Below the pieces are notes generated by a model. The model was not told the origin of the DNA. It searched no databases and was given only the letters and a program-made list of their open reading frames with translations. 64,000 bases of DNA from Coleofasciculaceae cyanobacterium (lineage in GTDB: Bacteria > Cyanobacteriota > Cyanobacteriia > Cyanobacteriales > Xenococcaceae). Of this stretch, positions 44,925-54,371 are shown piece after piece. The number at the start of each line of letters is the position of its first letter. The first letter of the stretch is position 1. Position numbers and translations under genes: made by a program. The stretch spans positions 62,001 through 126,000 of the forward strand of contig DATNPK010000028.1 in the NCBI GenBank assembly GCA_036703275.1. The letters are read 5' to 3'.

Positions 44925-45854
44925 TCAATTATTTAAGACTGATTGACAATCTTGAGTAATTTGTTGCTTCAATGCTTCTATGGAAGCAAACTTTTGTTCT
45001 GGCCGCAAAAACTCGCTCAAATTAACCCGAAGAGTTTGACCATATAAATCTCCAGACCAATTAAGCAGATGTACCTCAATTGTCGGAGCTTCTCCTGCAA
45101 CTGTAGGACGACAGCCAATGTTCATTACTCCTTTAATTGCTGTTTGCTCGAGCAAAACATCGACTGAATACACACCATATCGGGGTAAAAACTTTTCAGC
45201 AGGAAGCTGCAAATTTGCGGTGGGAAAGCCAATAGTTCGGCCCAACTGCTGACCTTTAACTACTGTTCCAATAAGACTATATGGTCTACCTAACATAGCG
45301 TTGGCAACCTTAATTTCACCCTCTGACAAAGCCTGACGAATCAGAGAGCTACTGACTCGCACTTCTTGATTATTTTGGTTCTGGTACTGACGTAAAGAGT
45401 TGAGGTGTACCGCAATGCCAAAACTAGCAGCAATCCTTTTTAAATCTTCTCCTGTCCCTTTTCTTTGATGGCCGAAACGGAAATCTGAGCCGACACTAAT
45501 TAGAGTAGCCTGTAATTGCTTAACCAAAATTTGTTCGACAAACTGCTGCGGACTAAGAGAAGCCAGATCGCGATTAAATGGCAAAAGAATTAACTGCTCG
45601 ATCCCTAAATTGGCTAAAAGCTCCGCTTTTTGAGCAATAGGAGTCAAAAACTGTAGTTTGCCACCAGTAAAAAATTCACGAGGATGAGGGGTAAAGCTAA
45701 CTACGGAAGGATAGACATGAGGCTGTCTAGGTGTTTTTAGGGAATCAACGATCGGTTGCAGCACGATTCGATGCCCTTGATGAATACCATCAAAATTACC
45801 AAGAGCGATCGCTGTAGGCGTTGTGATCTGTTCTACGGAAGATGCAATTAACAC
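44925..45854 (-). CDS. ribF: Bifunctional riboflavin kinase / FAD synthetase
   Basis: Makes FMN and FAD from riboflavin. The N-terminal FAD synthetase domain has ALGNFDGIHQGHRIVLQ (about 17-33), VGSDFRFGHQRKGTGED and the SSLIRQAL motif. The C-terminal riboflavin kinase domain starts at GRPYSLIGTVVKGQQLG and includes GFPTANLQLP (PTAN motif) and EVHLLNWSGDLYGQ. The length of 309 is standard. The gene precedes the Ap4A phosphorylase on the same strand. Confidence 0.93.
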   Translation of the reverse strand: MLIASSVEQITTPTAIALGNFDGIHQGHRIVLQPIVDSLKTPRQPHVYPSVVSFTPHPREFFTGGKLQFLTPIAQKAELLANLGIEQLILLPFNRDLASLSPQQFVEQILVKQLQATLISVGSDFRFGHQRKGTGEDLKRIAASFGIAVHLNSLRQYQNQNNQEVRVSSSLIRQALSEGEIKVANAMLGRPYSLIGTVVKGQQLGRTIGFPTANLQLPAEKFLPRYGVYSVDVLLEQTAIKGVMNIGCRPTVAGEAPTIEVHLLNWSGDLYGQTLRVNLSEFLRPEQKFASIEALKQQITQDCQSVLNN

Positions 45855-45973
45855 GCTTTACATTTTTACACAATTTATGACTGATGAGAATAAATGTATC
45901 AACTCAAGAGAAATAGTGAATCTTAACCTAGGAATGGGAACGATATTTATTGGTAGATTTTTGTAAGATTATC

Positions 45974-47371
45974 ATGAGCAAGCTGCAATATATTTCTTTG
46001 GCAACCACCGCATTAATATTAGGTTGTAACAGCATCGGCATTTCTAACATCGATGCCTCAACTATCATCAGGCAGCAGAAACCGATTACTTCGTCTAAAA
46101 GCCAGAATAAAATAGCCACCTCTTTTGAAAATAGCATTTCTCACTCTACAACAGCTATTAAAGCTATCAAACAGTATGAATTAGCTCAAAAGCCAGCTTC
46201 TAATCAAACCCCCGATTCTGACGATGAGATGATTGATGCTTTGCAGCAAAGACAAGAAAAGCTGGAAAATCTCAAGGAATTAAACAAGTTTAAAGAGAAC
46301 AAAATTGATGAGCGTTCGAGTACTTCAGATTCTTCCGATTCTTTAGAGATATCAAGCCCTTTAGCATTTAAAATGCTAACCATTGGTTTGCCTGCTACTA
46401 TTTTAGTGTTTCTAATAGCTACTCCGTTTGTCAAAGGAATTACGGAAGTCTTTAAAAGTAACTATCAAGAAAAATATGGCAAGCCACAAGTTCCCGAAGG
46501 TTCAATCAGTCTACACCATAGATCTTTTAAAGAAATTACCTCAATTGGTAACAAAGCAGAAAATATAAACAATGACAAATTCGGCAGTGAAGAGTTTTTA
46601 CTTCTGTTAAGAATCAAGATTAATATCTCTAAAGAAGCAGGATATAAAGGATTGGGTAATTGTGTTGAGCTGTTGCAAGCAGCTATTACTGCTCAAAAAA
46701 GCTTTTTACGTTTAGAACAAACTGAGTTACGCTATCGTAGCCGCAAACAACAAGAATTTTATCAGTATGTTGCCGACAATTTAGCAAGCGATCGCGATAT
46801 TGACCAAGAAGCTTTTGCTAAAAAACTTAACCAAAAACAAGTAGAAGTTTTGCCATTAATTACTACAGAAGAAGGAAGAGAAGCAATTGATACCTACGCT
46901 AAAGAAATTAAGGTTTTGAGTCAATACAAACTGGGATTAAAACTGCTGGCATTGTTCAAGCAGTATGAGTTGAAAGATTTTTCAATTCTCAAGCGTATTT
47001 CAGATGTAGTAGAGAGTCTTCAAGGCAAAGATTTGATCTCAAGTGATAATTTAGTTTCTCCCGTCTTGGAAAACTACGAAAGTTTTGAAAAGCTCGGTCC
47101 AATTCTAAATATTTCTCAAGCAGAAAGCACTCCTCAAGCTTATGCCAAAATCTTACAGGTAATCGGATTGACCAATCGACATGGCAAAGCATATTTGGAA
47201 TTTAAGCAGCTAGTTGAACTACTTAAAAAATGGGAAAATCCCTCTAGAGCGATCGCTCTGGTACGGGAAGAATACACGGCAGACAAGTATAGTATTCCCT
47301 CAGAATTTAAAGAAGACATACCAGGAATTAGCGTTTACCAAAAATATGCTGAATATCTCCCCGATTTATAA
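45974..47371 (+). CDS. Membrane-anchored protein of unknown function
   Basis: A 465-residue protein started at the ATG at 45974. The N-terminus MSKLQYISLATTALILGCNS is a signal peptide with a possible lipobox (LILGC). A linker rich in Ser/Thr/Asp follows. A transmembrane segment lies at about 132-152 (FKMLTIGLPATILVFLIATP). The rest is a largely helical, charged domain of about 300 residues with no recognised family (KINISKEAGYKGLGNCVELL, QKSFLRLEQTELRYRSRKQQ). It is separated from lpdA by about 125 bp. I do not know its function. Confidence 0.7.
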   Translation: MSKLQYISLATTALILGCNSIGISNIDASTIIRQQKPITSSKSQNKIATSFENSISHSTTAIKAIKQYELAQKPASNQTPDSDDEMIDALQQRQEKLENLKELNKFKENKIDERSSTSDSSDSLEISSPLAFKMLTIGLPATILVFLIATPFVKGITEVFKSNYQEKYGKPQVPEGSISLHHRSFKEITSIGNKAENINNDKFGSEEFLLLLRIKINISKEAGYKGLGNCVELLQAAITAQKSFLRLEQTELRYRSRKQQEFYQYVADNLASDRDIDQEAFAKKLNQKQVEVLPLITTEEGREAIDTYAKEIKVLSQYKLGLKLLALFKQYELKDFSILKRISDVVESLQGKDLISSDNLVSPVLENYESFEKLGPILNISQAESTPQAYAKILQVIGLTNRHGKAYLEFKQLVELLKKWENPSRAIALVREEYTADKYSIPSEFKEDIPGISVYQKYAEYLPDL

Positions 47372-47495
47372 CATAAGCTAATGAGTGCGATCGCGCAGCC
47401 ATGGTAGCAGCTTGTTTCAAATCTGTATTGCACTAGCAATCAGAGTCGGGAGGATGTCAAAATATAAGACTGGAGCAATTATAGAAGAAATAGCA

Positions 47496-48929
47496 ATGAG
47501 CGACTTTGATTACGATTTAATTATTATTGGTGCAGGCGTTGGTGGACACGGTGCAGCATTACACGCAGTTAAAAATGGTTTGAGAACAGCAATCATCGAA
47601 GCCCAAGACATGGGCGGTACTTGCGTTAATCGTGGCTGTATCCCCTCAAAAGCTCTATTAGCAGCTTCTGGCAGAGTTAGAGAGTTTGGCGATGCTCATC
47701 ACTTACAAGATATGGGTATTCAGCTAGAAGGCATCCAGTTTAAGCGTAGCGCGATCGCCGATCATGCGACTAATTTGGTTAACAAAATTCAAGGAGATTT
47801 AACCAACAGCCTTAAACGTCTGAAGGTAGATATTATTCGTGGTTGGGGTGAGTTGGCAGGAACTCAAAAGGTTAAAGTTAAGAGCGATGCAGGAGATAAA
47901 ACCTACACCGCCAAGGAAATTATGCTTTGTCCTGGTTCGATTCCTTTTGTTCCCAGAGGGATTGAAATAGATGGTAAAACTGTCTTCACTAGTGATAATG
48001 CAGTTAAGTTAGAATCTCTTCCAGACTGGATTGCCATTATTGGTAGTGGCTATATTGGGTTGGAATTTTCTGATGTTTATACTGCTTTGGGTTGCGAAGT
48101 AACGATTATCGAAGCTTTAGATACTTTAATGCCTGGGTTCGATCCTGACATTGCTAAAATTGCCAAAAAAGTTTTACTCGATCGCCGCGACATCGAAACT
48201 TACCAAGGTGTCTTTGCGACTAAAATCACTCCTGGCGCACCTGTAACTATTGAGTTAACCGATGCCAAAACCAAAGAGGTAGTAGAAGTATTAGAAGTGG
48301 ATGCCTGTTTAGTAGCCACTGGACGCATCCCCGCCACTAAAAAACTCGGTCTAGAAACTTTGGCCATCGAATTAGACAAGCGTGGCTTTATTCCCGTCAA
48401 CGATAAAATGCAGGTTTTACGGGATGGACAACCAGTGCCTCATCTTTGGGCGGTAGGAGATGCCACTGGTAAAATGATGTTGGCTCATGCTGCTTCGGGA
48501 CAAGGGGTAATCGCGATCGAAAATATGTGCGGCGCAGATAAAGAAGTAGACTATCGCTGTATACCTGCGGCTGCGTTTACTCATCCTGAAATTAGTTATG
48601 TAGGTTTGACAGAAGCTCAAGCCAAAGCAATAGGCGATCGCGAAGGCTATAAAGTAGCTACGGTTAAATCTTTTTATAAAGGTAATTCCAAAGCCTTAGC
48701 CGAAGGAGAAACCGAAGGTGTCGCCAAGATTATTTATCGCCAGGATACAGGGGAATTATTAGGAGTACACATCATTGGGATCCATGCTTCGGATTTAATT
48801 CAAGAAGCAGCAAATGCGATCGCCAAACGAGAATCAGTACAAAATCTCTCTTTTAATATCCATACACATCCGACTTTATCTGAAGTACTAGACGAAGCCT
48901 ACAAACGCGCTCAAGTAGTTGGAGTTTAG
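47496..48929 (+). CDS. lpdA: Dihydrolipoyl dehydrogenase
   Basis: The E3 component that reoxidises dihydrolipoyl groups in pyruvate dehydrogenase and glycine cleavage complexes. I start it at the ATG at 47496 ([20 protein letters not shown]), because it gives the FAD motif at once and a normal length of 477 residues; the longer frame is unsupported. The redox-active pair is in [13 protein letters not shown]. The NAD motif is [13 protein letters not shown]. The dimer-interface [13 protein letters not shown] provides the catalytic His-Glu. The family links to the LipM-like gene in the window functionally, not by position. Confidence 0.93.
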   Translation: MSDFDYDLIIIGAGVGGHGAALHAVKNGLRTAIIEAQDMGGTCVNRGCIPSKALLAASGRVREFGDAHHLQDMGIQLEGIQFKRSAIADHATNLVNKIQGDLTNSLKRLKVDIIRGWGELAGTQKVKVKSDAGDKTYTAKEIMLCPGSIPFVPRGIEIDGKTVFTSDNAVKLESLPDWIAIIGSGYIGLEFSDVYTALGCEVTIIEALDTLMPGFDPDIAKIAKKVLLDRRDIETYQGVFATKITPGAPVTIELTDAKTKEVVEVLEVDACLVATGRIPATKKLGLETLAIELDKRGFIPVNDKMQVLRDGQPVPHLWAVGDATGKMMLAHAASGQGVIAIENMCGADKEVDYRCIPAAAFTHPEISYVGLTEAQAKAIGDREGYKVATVKSFYKGNSKALAEGETEGVAKIIYRQDTGELLGVHIIGIHASDLIQEAANAIAKRESVQNLSFNIHTHPTLSEVLDEAYKRAQVVGV

Positions 48930-48972
48930 ATTATTATGCAGGGGTAATTAATTGCCTCTGCGATCGCTTATT

Positions 48973-50601
48973 CTAATTATGACGACTCAACCAAACCTGT
49001 TGTTGAGGTAGTGGTAAAGGTATACCAGCTTCTTCAAAAGCATTTTTAAGCCGACGACGAAATTCGCGGGAGATATCCCATTGTTTAAGTGGTTCGGTTT
49101 TAAACCACAGGCGCACAATAAAGCCTCGTTCGGCAAAATCTTCTATTCCTAATACCAGTGGCGGTTCGAGTATTTTATCGCGACATTCACCATCTTGGTA
49201 CATTTGGTTAGCTATTTGTTCAATTAATTCAATTGCTTCATCCACATTAGTTTGATATGCCACGGGAATTTTCAAGTCAGATCTCGACCAGCCGTTTGAA
49301 TGATTGGCAACTATATTAATCGAGCTATTTGGAATAGTAATTAAACGCCCTTCTCCATCCCGAAGCTGAGTAATTCGCAAATTCAAGTTTTCTACTAATC
49401 CTCCTACTTGGCCGATAGTTACTACATCGCCAACGGCATATTGATCTTCTAAAACGATCAGCAGACCATTAATCGTATCTTTAATCAAATTTTGAGCAGC
49501 AAAAGAGAAAGCCAAACCCAAAACACCAGCACCAGCGAGTAAAGGAGTGACATTTAAACCAATCATACCCAGAGCGATAAATAAAGCAATACCAGCCCAA
49601 AAACAGGTAGCAATGCCTCTAAAAAGGCGAGAGAAAGTGTTAACTCTAACTTGGAGTCGGCGATTAGTATCCGCGTTCAACACATAGTTATCACTAAAAG
49701 CGTTATTGGTGATAACTGAATTGATTCTGGCGATCGCTGCGTAGCTTAAGCGAATTAAAATGTAACAAAGCCAAATAACCACTATTAGCCGTAGTGGGAT
49801 TTTGAGAACGGTAATAATCCATAGTTGAGCCAGGCGAGTATAAGGGAAAAAACTTAAAATAAGTAAACATCCTCCCACCCAGACAATTAGCTGAGTCAAC
49901 TGTAATAAGCGATACTGTACTTCTTGAAGATTAAATGTTTTTCTCAGTTCTAATTGAGAGGAAAGAGACTCAGGATCGTAATGAAGAGATAGCTTGACTT
50001 TATTTAAGTGTTTGAGCCGGCAAAATAAAACAAAGTTGCTTAACACCATTAGCAGCAAGACAACTCCTGCTAATTGTGTTTGCTTCAGCAGAAAAGAAGA
50101 TTGTCTTTCTTGTCTGGCTTTCTCTAAACCTCTTTTGATTTGAGCGGCTATTTGTTCTGCCTGAGATTTAAGATTAGCACCCTGAACAACTACATCTTGG
50201 CGATCGAGAGTCAAAACAGGGATCTTTTTGGCGCCTACTGCAACATCAAGACTTAGCTGATTTTGATCTCCTCTAGAAGAAACATCTAATTGAGTCTGGT
50301 TAGATTGAAGATATATATCCTTAACGTCGGATAAGCGTTCTTCGGTGTACCTAATTCGTTGTGCCAAATTTGACTTTCGATCTGACAATTTAAATAGACA
50401 ATGACCATCAAGATGGACACAAGCTGAAACCTTAGTATTGCTTGCACTATCTAACTTGAGCGTTTCCAAATTTAGTTTGGGCAATAATGGCAACTGCGCC
50501 CAAATTGGCGTTGCAAAAATATTGATAAAAATAATCGTGCTGATGAATATCCAAAAGAAAAAGTATTTTTTAATCGTGCTGCCCATAAAATAATCTGCCA
50601 T
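48973..50601 (-). CDS. MscS-type mechanosensitive ion channel
   Basis: A 542-residue small-conductance channel. A signal peptide or first membrane helix (about 10-35, ending ATPIWAQ) is followed by an extracytoplasmic, charged region. The membrane part includes TQLAGVVLLLMVLSNFVLFC and several helices from about 240. The MscS pore motif is LLAGAGVLGLAFSFAAQNLI, with the beta domain GDVVTIGQVGGLVENLNLRI and IPNSSINIVANHSNGWSRSD. It is larger than E. coli MscS, as common in cyanobacteria. It would release solutes on hypo-osmotic shock. The start could also be the Met at codon 6. Confidence 0.88.
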   Translation of the reverse strand: MADYFMGSTIKKYFFFWIFISTIIFINIFATPIWAQLPLLPKLNLETLKLDSASNTKVSACVHLDGHCLFKLSDRKSNLAQRIRYTEERLSDVKDIYLQSNQTQLDVSSRGDQNQLSLDVAVGAKKIPVLTLDRQDVVVQGANLKSQAEQIAAQIKRGLEKARQERQSSFLLKQTQLAGVVLLLMVLSNFVLFCRLKHLNKVKLSLHYDPESLSSQLELRKTFNLQEVQYRLLQLTQLIVWVGGCLLILSFFPYTRLAQLWIITVLKIPLRLIVVIWLCYILIRLSYAAIARINSVITNNAFSDNYVLNADTNRRLQVRVNTFSRLFRGIATCFWAGIALFIALGMIGLNVTPLLAGAGVLGLAFSFAAQNLIKDTINGLLIVLEDQYAVGDVVTIGQVGGLVENLNLRITQLRDGEGRLITIPNSSINIVANHSNGWSRSDLKIPVAYQTNVDEAIELIEQIANQMYQDGECRDKILEPPLVLGIEDFAERGFIVRLWFKTEPLKQWDISREFRRRLKNAFEEAGIPLPLPQQQVWLSRHN

Positions 50602-50644
50602 TAACCAGCGATCGCGATCGCGCGATAATATTCACAACTTCGTT

Positions 50645-52573
50645 CTATGCACCTAGATTTTGCTTCATAGCGATCGCCGCAATTCTGGTTTCTCCTGCTT
50701 CAAGAATCTTACCCAGCATTTGAACGTAAGATATGTCGGCAATCTGAGCCATTTTGGCTAAATGACCATCCCAACACCAGCCAGGATTAGGATTAACTTC
50801 CAACAATCTGGGGATGTTGTTGGCATCCAGTCGCCAGTCAAACCTGGCGTAGTCTTGACATTCAAGACGCTCAAACAATTTGACGCAGCTAGCAATTAAA
50901 AATTGTTCTGTTTCTGGGGGCAGATTGGCGGTAACCGAGGTGATTTTCCCATAAGGAGAATCAGCCAACCATTTTGCCTCATAACCACAAATGCGAGGTA
51001 ATTCTGGAGGTAGAGAAGCATAATCTTCTTCGATAATCGGTAAAGCTGTATAGGATTGCTGAGGATTACCAATAATTCCTACACTAATATCTTTTCCCTC
51101 AAGGAATTGCTCGACTAAAATCGGCTGACTATAGCCTAATTTTTCTCTAACCTGTAGAATAGCTTTTTCTAACATCTGTAGGTTGTAACAAACGCTATCT
51201 TGAGTAATTCCCCAACTAGAATCACCAAAATTGGGTTTAACAATGACTGGAAAATCTACAGCAGACTCAACCGAAGTATTCTCAGGTGCGATCGTTAAAG
51301 TTTGAGGAACGGGAATATCCATGGCTTGAGCTATACTACGAACCAATAATTTGTCATAGCAATAAGCCAAACATTTAGGAGTACCGCCTGTGTAGGGTAA
51401 ATCTAAAATTTCCAGTAGGGCAGGAATATGTAACTCTTTAGTTGCCTGGTTGTTAAATCCTTCATCACATAAATTAAAGACAAAATCGATTTCGTCTGCC
51501 ATTGCTGGTAAATTTTGAATCAGCTTTTCATGGCAATCCAAATAGACAAACTTATATCCTGGTAACTCCGCTAAAGCTTCTTTTAACTGATTAATGGTCA
51601 AGAAATCATCATCGTCAAAGTTAGCATCAGGCTTAATTAAATCGGATTGATGAGGATCTCCCATTAATACCGCCACAGTTTTCAAGTTGTGCTTTGATAA
51701 ATCAAGAGTCCATTCTTTATTAGCAACAGCAGAAATAATCATTCGTTGCGCCATCATGCCCAAATCCTGATTGCGTCTAGATTCGGTAACTACCTCTGTG
51801 TGAAATTGAATAGAATTAAAGCTAGCTAGACTCAGCAAATCAGTAATACTATTGCGGGTATATAGTCTTTCGGCATAAAACTGATCGGCAATTACTCCTT
51901 GTTCGACATGAGTAATAACTTCTCGAGAAATTAAACGTTCTTGGTTTTGAGAAAGAGAGCGTTCTCGACAAACAAAATACTTGCTGTCAATCCATTCCCA
52001 ACTTCGAGGCTGAAAATTTTCTTTAATATATTGACCATCAGTAATGTCAATTAATAGCTTGCCGTGAGGTTTTAGAACTCGAATTATTTCTTGTAATACT
52101 TTTAAATCATCTTGCTCTGATTCAAAATAACCAAAACTATTGCCTGCTAAAATTACGAAATCAAAAGCATTATCAGCAAAAGGTAATTGTCTGGCATCAC
52201 CTTCTCGATAACTAATCTTACTTCCTTGTTGTTTATTTAAGGTATCTGCTCGGGTAATTAAATAATTAGATCTATCAAGTCCTGATAGATGATCAAAGCC
52301 ACGTTTAGCTAGTTCCAAGCTATGTCTGCCCTGTCCACAACACAGATCTAAAATGGCGCTTTGTTTATCAGAATTTAAAATATTAACAAATAAATCAATT
52401 TCACTTTTGGTAATAGTTTCATCTTCAACAACATCACCATCGGTTTTTAAATAATTAGCATTAAATAAATATTGCCACCAGTCTGGTTTTACGTAACTTT
52501 CCAAGTTTTCAACAGGGCCTAGAGATAGATGTTTATTAAGATCCTGAGACTGGAATAATGCAACCATAATCAA
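50645..52573 (-). CDS. Methyltransferase fused to a D-Ala-D-Ala-ligase-like ATP-grasp enzyme
   Basis: A 642-residue fusion. Residues 1-280 are a class I SAM methyltransferase with motif I ILDLCCGQGRHSLELAKRG (74-92), then GDARQLPFADNAFDFVILA. Residues 290-642 are an ATP-grasp ligase of the D-Ala-D-Ala type: DFVFNLCDEGFNNQ, ILDLPYTGGTPKCLAYCYDK, VIVKPNFGDSSWGIT, LVEQFLEGKDISVGI, and the metal-binding ARFDWRLDANNIPRLLEVNP with NPNPGW. Both halves look complete. The combination suggests one small-molecule product that is methylated and ligated, but I cannot name it. It is flanked by unrelated genes. Confidence 0.8.
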   Translation of the reverse strand: MIMVALFQSQDLNKHLSLGPVENLESYVKPDWWQYLFNANYLKTDGDVVEDETITKSEIDLFVNILNSDKQSAILDLCCGQGRHSLELAKRGFDHLSGLDRSNYLITRADTLNKQQGSKISYREGDARQLPFADNAFDFVILAGNSFGYFESEQDDLKVLQEIIRVLKPHGKLLIDITDGQYIKENFQPRSWEWIDSKYFVCRERSLSQNQERLISREVITHVEQGVIADQFYAERLYTRNSITDLLSLASFNSIQFHTEVVTESRRNQDLGMMAQRMIISAVANKEWTLDLSKHNLKTVAVLMGDPHQSDLIKPDANFDDDDFLTINQLKEALAELPGYKFVYLDCHEKLIQNLPAMADEIDFVFNLCDEGFNNQATKELHIPALLEILDLPYTGGTPKCLAYCYDKLLVRSIAQAMDIPVPQTLTIAPENTSVESAVDFPVIVKPNFGDSSWGITQDSVCYNLQMLEKAILQVREKLGYSQPILVEQFLEGKDISVGIIGNPQQSYTALPIIEEDYASLPPELPRICGYEAKWLADSPYGKITSVTANLPPETEQFLIASCVKLFERLECQDYARFDWRLDANNIPRLLEVNPNPGWCWDGHLAKMAQIADISYVQMLGKILEAGETRIAAIAMKQNLGA

Positions 52574-52767
52574 TCTTTATGAGTAAGTAAAATCTTTTAT
52601 TTAAAGCAAAAAGTTTTGCAATTGATTTGCATTTTTAAATCCTAACCTATGAATAAAAAAGTGCAATTAATTTCAGTATTTTTACTATATATTGGCTTGA
52701 TGAATACTTAATTAAGCGGTCAAGCTGTTAGAAAAATCGAGAGAAATAACCAAAATAAACATAAAAA

Positions 52768-52795
52768 ATAGGCGATCGCCATAGCGATCGCCTAT
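52768..52795 (-). terminator. HIP1-derived terminator of the VOC-protein gene
   Basis: ATAGGCGATCGC and GCGATCGCCTAT are perfect 12-base arms around the loop CATA; each arm contains one HIP1 octamer. Read leftward it is followed by a run of six T residues, so it should end the minus-strand gene at 52847. Confidence 0.7.
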
Positions 52796-52846
52796 AAGAA
52801 AAATATTAATTGCTATTAGCCAGCTACAGGCTGCTAATAATTAGAA

Positions 52847-53431
52847 TTAGTTAGAAACCTCTGCCATTTCAATAGTGCGATCATCAACATCTTTGACTAA
52901 GAAATTCAAAGGGCGATCGCGACGTATTTTATACTTCAATCGTCTTGATTGAACTCGCATCAACAAAGCTTCTAAGCAATCACGGTCAAAGCAAACATGA
53001 CGCTGACGATCTTTATAACCACCGCTGGCACCGGCAATGATATGAAGCTGAGTATTTTTTCTCAGTTGATACCATAGTCCATCTGGACTATTCAAAGCTG
53101 TATTACCAGTAGTTGCCGACATATAAAGTGGATCGAGCCCTCCTGCACCCATCGCCTGTTCGTAATTATAGTAATAATGCAGTGGAACATCAGCAGCAGG
53201 CAGATCTAATAACCCTTCATAAAATCGCTGAGCGTTTTGTAAATCTGATACCATAACCGTGTATACTTTTGGCGCGCTGCTGAGGAACATCCACATTGCC
53301 CCCGCATAAGCCACTAACAGCATTACCATTATGCCTTGGGTAGAAAATAAACTATCCAAAGCTATTGGTGGTAAGAATGCACCCATATAATTTGTCATCA
53401 ATCTACCCGAGCAAATAGTGTTAGCTATCAT
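52847..53431 (-). CDS. Glyoxalase/VOC-like protein with an N-terminal membrane helix
   Basis: A 194-residue protein. A membrane segment (IMVMLLVAYAGAMWMFLSSA) sits near residues 33-52. It is followed by a single vicinal-oxygen-chelate-like domain (KVYTVMVSDLQNAQRFYEGL, LDLPAADVPLHYYYNYEQAM, RQRHVCFDRDCLEALLMRV, FLVKDVDDRTIEMAE). The family is conserved in cyanobacteria but of unknown function. The start is uncertain: the Met at 53398 (MTNYMGAFLPP) is a good alternative. It ends just before the HIP1 terminator. Confidence 0.7.
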   Translation of the reverse strand: MIANTICSGRLMTNYMGAFLPPIALDSLFSTQGIMVMLLVAYAGAMWMFLSSAPKVYTVMVSDLQNAQRFYEGLLDLPAADVPLHYYYNYEQAMGAGGLDPLYMSATTGNTALNSPDGLWYQLRKNTQLHIIAGASGGYKDRQRHVCFDRDCLEALLMRVQSRRLKYKIRRDRPLNFLVKDVDDRTIEMAEVSN

Positions 53432-53505
53432 CTTAAACTGAGAATTTTAGAAAAATAGGTTTTATAAAACTGGTTTTAATTTAATTGTTAACTATTAATT
53501 ATCGA

Positions 53506-54213
53506 TTATTGAGTTAAGCCATGTTGCAAAGCAAAGCGGACTAATTCAGTACGGCTGTTGGTACCTGTTTTACCAAAAAGACGGCTGACGTATTTTTCTA
53601 CATTTCTAACGCTGGTACTTAATTCACGGGCAATTTCTTTATTCATCAAACCTTGGGCAACCAGATCTAAAACGCTTTGTTCTCTAGGGGTTAAATCTAT
53701 TTTAATCGGTGGCGGAGTTACTGTAATTGAGCCACTTCCACCCAGCTTATCGTCTAATTTTGCTTTAATTTCGACTAATTCTTTGGCGATTTTTTCGAGT
53801 TCAGCACTGCTTTCACCGTTACCAGTAGTAGATTTGATTTTTGAAAGCAAATTTTTAACAATTGCCTCTAATTCTTCAGGATCGAAAGGCTTGGAAAGGT
53901 AGGCATCACAACCAGCTTCATAACCTTGAATGCGATCGCTCGTCATTCCTCTAGCCGTCAGAAAAACTACAGGAATTGACCGATACCGAGGATCTTCTTT
54001 TAACTTGGCTAAAAATTGATAGCCGTTGACCTCAGGCATCATAATATCGGAGATAATCAGATCGGGAATTTGAGATTCAATCTGACGCCAAGCTTCTTCC
54101 GCATTACTAGCTATAGCCACTTTCCACGCTTCATTATCTTCTAAGTATGCTTGTACTGATTCTCTAATACCAGGCTCATCGTCTACTAGTAAAAGCTGTT
54201 GTTTTTCTGACAT
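53506..54213 (-). CDS. rre1: Response regulator Rre1/Ycf29-like (REC + LuxR HTH)
   Basis: A 235-residue NarL-type regulator. The receiver domain (residues 5-120) has DDEPGIRESV, the phospho-acceptor Asp in DLIISDIMMPEVNG and the conserved Lys in LSKPFDPEE. A linker with Thr/Pro is followed by the LuxR helix-turn-helix LTPREQSVLDLVAQGLMNKE and ARELSTSVRNVEKYVSRLFG. The C-terminal segment agrees with Ycf29/Rre1 of cyanobacteria and red algal plastids, which acts under the Hik2 or Hik34 kinases in stress and redox responses. Its cognate kinase is not in the window. Confidence 0.78.
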   Translation of the reverse strand: MSEKQQLLLVDDEPGIRESVQAYLEDNEAWKVAIASNAEEAWRQIESQIPDLIISDIMMPEVNGYQFLAKLKEDPRYRSIPVVFLTARGMTSDRIQGYEAGCDAYLSKPFDPEELEAIVKNLLSKIKSTTGNGESSAELEKIAKELVEIKAKLDDKLGGSGSITVTPPPIKIDLTPREQSVLDLVAQGLMNKEIARELSTSVRNVEKYVSRLFGKTGTNSRTELVRFALQHGLTQ

Positions 54214-54371
54214 AAGGTTTCTGAGTTATGTTTAGTAGCCACATAGACTATTAACTACTTCCATAATAAGACTTATGAGCAAAATTAGAAGCTTAAGACC
54301 ATAATTCCCCATCATTGCTGACAGGGAATTTCAGGAGCTTTCGGCTATAAGCTGTCTAATTGAAGTTAATT

